Of a stretch of 17,809 bases of DNA, positions 15,081-17,809 are shown in pieces; positions within the stretch are counted from its first letter, which is position 1; each line of letters begins with the position of its first letter. This DNA is from Oscillospiraceae bacterium (GTDB lineage Bacteria > Bacillota > Clostridia > Oscillospirales > Ruminococcaceae), in assembly GCA_016302655.1 (NCBI GenBank), contig JAEDNF010000006.1, positions 1 to 17,809 on the forward strand, read 5' to 3'. Made by a program: the position numbers and the translations under genes. The notes beneath the pieces were generated by a model. That model saw only the letters and a program-made list of their open reading frames with translations, did no database searches and was not told where the DNA came from.

Positions 15081-15118
15081 AAGCCGCATACTACTGAGGA
15101 GCAGTATGCGGCTTATTT
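15081..15118 (+). terminator. Terminator of the pst-pho operon
   Basis: AAGCCGCATACT (15081-15092) pairs perfectly with AGTATGCGGCTT (15103-15114) over 12 bp around a 10-nt loop, followed by the short T-rich run ATTT. It starts 21 nt after the phoR stop. The following T tract is short, so the strength of the stem must do most of the work. Confidence 0.8.
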
Positions 15119-15122
15119 CTGC

Positions 15123-15147
15123 AAAAAAGAAACGCCCCGAAGGGCGT
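15123..15147 (-). terminator. Terminator of rpsT
   Basis: On the minus strand ACGCCC (15147-15142) pairs with GGGCGT (15137-15132) around a TTCG tetraloop, followed by TTCTTTTTT. The stem lies 17 nt after the rpsT stop. It faces the pst-pho operon terminator, so the two convergent units are separated by about 10 nt. Confidence 0.9.
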
Positions 15148-15164
15148 CATGTTAAATCGTTCTC

Positions 15165-15407
15165 TTAGGAAACAGCGTTTAACTTCTTAGCGAGCTGAGA
15201 TTTTTTTCTTGCTGCAGCGTTCTTGTGGATAATACCCTTAGCTGCTGCCTTGTCAACTGCTTTAACTGCAACCTTAACGGTCTCAGCGTTGGTATCGGCG
15301 TCAACCTTCTTAAGAACAGTCTTAAGAGCTGTCTTGTCAGCCTTATTGCGAGCCTGCTTTGCAGCAGCTACCAATACTCTCTTCTTAGCAGATTTAATGT
15401 TAGGCAC
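15165..15407 (-). CDS. rpsT: 30S ribosomal protein S20
   Basis: S20 is a primary 16S rRNA-binding protein of the small ribosomal subunit. The 80-residue product is small, very basic and Ala/Lys-rich. It begins MPNIKSAKKRVLVAAAKQARNKA and contains the family segment DKAAAKGIIHKNAAARKKSQLAKKLN. The start is GTG at 15407, with a near-ideal AAAGGAGGTG 6 nt upstream; a non-ATG start is also known for E. coli rpsT (UUG), where it takes part in autoregulation. It is a single-gene unit with its own promoter and terminator. Its place beside gpr and spoIIP, in the opposite direction, follows a common Firmicutes arrangement. Confidence 0.98.
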   Translation of the reverse strand: MPNIKSAKKRVLVAAAKQARNKADKTALKTVLKKVDADTNAETVKVAVKAVDKAAAKGIIHKNAAARKKSQLAKKLNAVS

Positions 15408-15469
15408 TTACGGCACCTCCTTTAATTCAGATCTACATATAATCATAGTTATATTTCACAGTACGCTCT

Positions 15470-15498
15470 ATTATATCACGCCTTTGAGAAAATTGCAA
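15470..15498 (-). promoter_or_regulatory. Sigma-A-type promoter of rpsT
   Basis: On the minus strand TTGCAA (15498-15493), a 17-nt spacer and TATAAT (15475-15470) form a good vegetative promoter. The predicted start near 15463 leaves a leader of about 55 nt before the GTG, room for autoregulatory structure. The gap 15408-15544 also holds the gpr upstream region: a T/A-rich tract and GGAGGA, but no clear sporulation promoter. Confidence 0.75.
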
Positions 15499-15544
15499 TA
15501 GTTTTTGTGATTTTTTTAAAAATTTTTATTTCGGAGGAAAGACA

Positions 15545-16339
15545 ATGATATCAACCGGCAGAACAGACCTTGCAACCGAGTTTGCGGCGGCGAAAAATAC
15601 CGGAATAAGCCATACCTGCTATGAGCTTTACGGGGAGAAGATAACCGAAACGGTGCTGGATGACAGCAGCGCAAAAGCCGTCGGCAGACAGCGTGGTAGA
15701 TATTTTACCGTCCAGAGCAATGACTCTCCGTTTGCCGACGGGCAGATACACGCTCTTTGTGCGGTGCTGAGAAAGCTTCTTCCGCAAGGGAAGTGCCTTG
15801 CGGTAGGATTCGGCAACCCGTCGATAGCCGCCGACAGTCTGGGCTGGAATACGGCACGAAGGATACTTGCAACATCGCAGTATCTCGCCTCAGCCGATAA
15901 CACGGAGGGAATAGGCAACATTTCGGTCATACGCACCGATGTTTCGTCAAATTCAGGGATAGACAGCTGTTTTCATGCAGAGTTCTGCGCCGAAAACATT
16001 CACGCCGACTATATCATAGCTATAGACAGCCTTATCTGCAACGATCCCGAAAAGCTTTGCACCACTATTCAGCTCACCGACGCAGGAATAAGTCCGGGCA
16101 GTGCAATGGGCACTAAGGAAAAAAGACTGGACTTTTCCGCCGCAGGAGTGCCTGTTATAGCTATAGGAGTTCCGACCTCGATAGAATACCGGAACAGCGG
16201 AAAAATGTACTATGTTACCCCTCACGATATAGATATCAGCATAGCCCGTTATTCTTATGTGATTTCATCTGCAATAAACAGGGTTTTCTGCCCTGCCTTA
16301 TCCCAAAGCGACATCAGGATGCTGATGAATTATTCATAG
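15545..16339 (+). CDS. gpr: GPR germination protease (short form)
   Basis: GPR degrades the small acid-soluble proteins that coat spore DNA once germination starts. The 264-residue product has the family signatures RTDLATEF (6-13), GRQRGRYFTVQS, VGFGNPSIAADSLGW, ADYIIAIDSL, and QLTDAGISPGSAMGTKEKRLDF with GVPVIAIGVPTSIE. Asp97 and Asp161 lie 64 apart and seem to match the two essential aspartates of Bacillus GPR (about residues 127 and 193). It is much shorter than Bacillus GPR (about 370), lacking the C-terminal part, and has only five residues before RTDLA, so the propeptide is reduced or absent. GGAGGA lies 7 nt before the ATG. The product is made in the developing spore; no sigma-F/G promoter was clear. 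spoIIP follows after 58 nt. Confidence 0.93.
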   Translation: MISTGRTDLATEFAAAKNTGISHTCYELYGEKITETVLDDSSAKAVGRQRGRYFTVQSNDSPFADGQIHALCAVLRKLLPQGKCLAVGFGNPSIAADSLGWNTARRILATSQYLASADNTEGIGNISVIRTDVSSNSGIDSCFHAEFCAENIHADYIIAIDSLICNDPEKLCTTIQLTDAGISPGSAMGTKEKRLDFSAAGVPVIAIGVPTSIEYRNSGKMYYVTPHDIDISIARYSYVISSAINRVFCPALSQSDIRMLMNYS

Positions 16340-16397
16340 CGCCTGTCGGCATAAACAGTTTTTCCCTTTCATAATCTTAATTGAAAGGATGGTGCTT

Positions 16398-17621
16398 ATG
16401 AACAGCAGAAAAAGCAAAGGCAGAATAAGAGTGCTCGGAGTAGGTCTTGTTACCGCAGTAATATCGTTCACAATGACGGGAGTAGCAGAGAACACCATGC
16501 AGGGCATGGCGGGCGATTTTTCGGGGCAGAAGATACTGTCTGATATGGCAGGTATCAGCGCTTCGCTTGCCATGCCGGTGTCCTCGGTGACATATTATCG
16601 GCAGGATATCGGGACAAGTTCGCAAAGTAATTCGGACAACCCGTCAGATAGCCCTGAAGAGCCTTCCGTGACGATATCGCAGGCTGAAAGCACAGTATCG
16701 GTGCAGTCACAGCCCGAGCAAAAGGAAAGCGGGCCTCTTGTGGCGGTTGACGCTCCCGTTCAGCATTCGACAAGACTTATATCGCTTAATATACGCAAGG
16801 ATACAAACGATCTTTCCGCCTACACGGAAAAAGACGGCGAAATAATAAATAAGCACTATGGAAAAATAACAGGTACGGGAGCCGTAGATTTAGATTACGG
16901 ACAGCTCAGAAACTGTACTGCGCTGTCCGAGTCGCTGATACTGACAGAGGGAATGAAAAAGCCCGAATTAAGCATAGAACTTAGCAACGAGCCGCAGGTG
17001 CTGATAATACATACTCATACCACCGAGAGCTACGAACAGGACAATGACGGATACTATGATACGAGGTTTGACGGCAGGTCGCTGTGTCCTGCGAACAGCG
17101 TTGTCGGCGTGGGTGCGGCGCTTGCACAGACGCTTGCCGACAACGGTATATGCGTTATCCATGACGGAACGGTATTTGACGATCCGCTGTACGAGAACTC
17201 GTATTCAAGGAGCAGAGAACGCATAGAGCAGATTCTATCCGAATATCCCTCAATAAAGGTAGTGCTTGATATCCACCGTGACGGAATAGCCGACGGTGAC
17301 GCAAGGATAGCTCCCGTAGTCGAAACCGACTCGGGTACGGCGGCACAGATAATGATAATATGCGGCTGTGACGACGGAAGCGGAATACTGCCCGATTATA
17401 TGGATAATCTCCGCTTTGCGATATACCTTCAGCAAGGAATAGAAAGGGATACTCCCGGACTCACAAGACCTCTGCTGTTCGACTATCGGTTTTATAATCA
17501 GGATCTTACCGCAGGCTCGCTTGTAATAGAGATCGGTGCGCTCGGCAACAGCAGAGAGCAGGCGCTTCGTTCTGCCCGTCTTGCAGGAGATAGTATAGCT
17601 TCTTTGTTGAAAACGCTGTAA
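16398..17621 (+). CDS. spoIIP: SpoIIP sporulation engulfment cell-wall hydrolase
   Basis: SpoIIP cuts septal peptidoglycan (amidase and endopeptidase activity) with SpoIID and SpoIIM, letting the mother cell engulf the forespore. The 407-residue product has an N-terminal membrane anchor (about 11-29, VLGVGLVTAVISFTMTGV), a Ser/Pro/Glu/Gln-rich linker (70-115), and the C-terminal catalytic domain. That domain shows VLIIHTHTTESYEQ (201-214), VLDIHRDG (289-296) and LVIEIGALGNSREQA (375-389), with His205/207, Glu210, His293 and Glu378 as likely metal or catalytic residues. ATG 16398 is preferred because GAAAGGA (16383-16389) lies 8 nt before it; the ATG at 16389 overlaps that site. It follows gpr, the order found in Bacillus. 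A CATAAACA at 16350 faintly resembles a sigma-E -10 but has no good partner. Confidence 0.96.
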   Translation: MNSRKSKGRIRVLGVGLVTAVISFTMTGVAENTMQGMAGDFSGQKILSDMAGISASLAMPVSSVTYYRQDIGTSSQSNSDNPSDSPEEPSVTISQAESTVSVQSQPEQKESGPLVAVDAPVQHSTRLISLNIRKDTNDLSAYTEKDGEIINKHYGKITGTGAVDLDYGQLRNCTALSESLILTEGMKKPELSIELSNEPQVLIIHTHTTESYEQDNDGYYDTRFDGRSLCPANSVVGVGAALAQTLADNGICVIHDGTVFDDPLYENSYSRSRERIEQILSEYPSIKVVLDIHRDGIADGDARIAPVVETDSGTAAQIMIICGCDDGSGILPDYMDNLRFAIYLQQGIERDTPGLTRPLLFDYRFYNQDLTAGSLVIEIGALGNSREQALRSARLAGDSIASLLKTL

Positions 17622-17667
17622 ATACTGAAAACTGATTTATGCATATTTACCAACGCCGAACTATTTA

Positions 17668-17711
17668 ATTTGTCAAAAAGAAGTATAGACAAATCAGCAA
17701 AATGGTATAAT
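17668..17711 (+). promoter_or_regulatory. Promoter-like -10 and inverted repeat before the last gene
   Basis: TATAAT (17706-17711), preceded by TGG, is a good -10. The -35 is weak: TATAGA (17684-17689) at 16 nt, or TAGACA (17686-17691) at 14 nt. An inverted repeat, ATTTGTC (17668-17674) and GACAAAT (17688-17694) with a 13-nt loop, overlaps the -35 area and could be an operator or a weak hairpin. No clear terminator follows spoIIP in 17622-17763. Confidence 0.4.
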
Positions 17712-17763
17712 ATAGATACCGCTATATTTAGTGTATCCGGAATAAAAAAGAGAGGGTAAAGCA

Positions 17764-17809
17764 ATGATTTTTGAACATTTCAAAAGACCGCTTGCGGGTT
17801 TGGTGGCGG
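17764..17809 (+). CDS. Start of a protein gene, possibly ComEC-like, cut by the window edge
   Basis: ATG 17764 with AGAGGG upstream opens a frame of 15 codons (MIFEHFKRPLAGLVA) to the window end. The KRPL-plus-hydrophobic start resembles N-termini of ComEC/Rec2 DNA-uptake channel proteins in Clostridia, but 15 residues cannot establish this. Membrane proteins of other families fit equally. The promoter-like -10 at 17706-17711 supports a real gene start. Confidence 0.45.
   Translation, partial: MIFEHFKRPLAGLVA

Noticed and set aside
16334..16357. Sigma-E-like promoter between gpr and spoIIP
   Set aside because: CATAAACA resembles a -10, but the nearest ATA-type -35 (16336-16338) is 11 nt away instead of about 16-18, so the match is too weak to annotate.
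1..17809. CRISPR arrays, tRNA or rRNA genes, insertion sequences
   Set aside because: No spaced direct repeats, cloverleaf-forming stretch, rRNA-like segment, transposase motif or terminal repeats were seen on either strand.

Overview
The window reads as chromosomal DNA of an endospore-forming member of the Clostridia, probably in the Ruminococcaceae/Oscillospiraceae area. The evidence is the gpr-spoIIP sporulation pair next to rpsT, strong AGGAGG-type ribosome binding sites, frequent TTG and GTG starts, a Gram-positive-type PstS lipoprotein, a secreted GH5 cellulase-family enzyme and a Bacillus/Clostridium-type FlhB-C mini-protein. The species is not identified. No rRNA, tRNA, insertion sequence, phage gene or CRISPR array was found.

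Region 1 (1-5614, minus strand) is a chemotaxis operon, cheA-cheW-cheR-cheB. It is followed after only 22 nt by a secreted GH5 glycoside hydrolase that runs off the left edge. CheA and CheW form the receptor-kinase core, while CheR and CheB methylate and demethylate receptors. The CheB receiver domain lacks the residues needed for phosphorylation. A possible pair of alternative RNA hairpins sits at the cheB ribosome binding site.

Region 2 (5748-7884, plus strand) is divergent from the che operon. It holds a two-gene unit with a 14-nt overlap: a large protein with a FliK/YlqG-like C-terminus, then a 94-residue free-standing FlhB-C-like protein (YlqH type).

Region 3 (7885-8194) is a dense control region: three rho-independent terminators in a row, an 11-bp-periodic PhoP-box-like array with a -10, and three small hairpins in the pstS leader.

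Region 4 (8195-15060, plus strand) is a phosphate unit: pstS-pstC-pstA-pstB-phoU-phoP-phoR. It combines high-affinity phosphate import, the PhoU signalling protein and the two-component system. A strong hairpin lies between pstS and pstC, as expected where PstS is made in excess over the permease. The unit ends at a 12-bp hairpin that faces the terminator of rpsT.

Region 5 (15123-17809) has rpsT on the minus strand with its own sigma-A-type promoter, then gpr and spoIIP on the plus strand (spore germination protease and engulfment amidase/transglycosylase). The first 15 codons of another gene, possibly comEC, follow with a promoter-like -10 upstream. The gpr/spoIIP/rpsT neighbourhood resembles the conserved Firmicutes arrangement.

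Start codons were revised where Shine-Dalgarno position or conserved N-termini favour an internal start: cheA at 5614, pstS at 8195, pstC at TTG 9196, pstA at 10203 and spoIIP at 16398.
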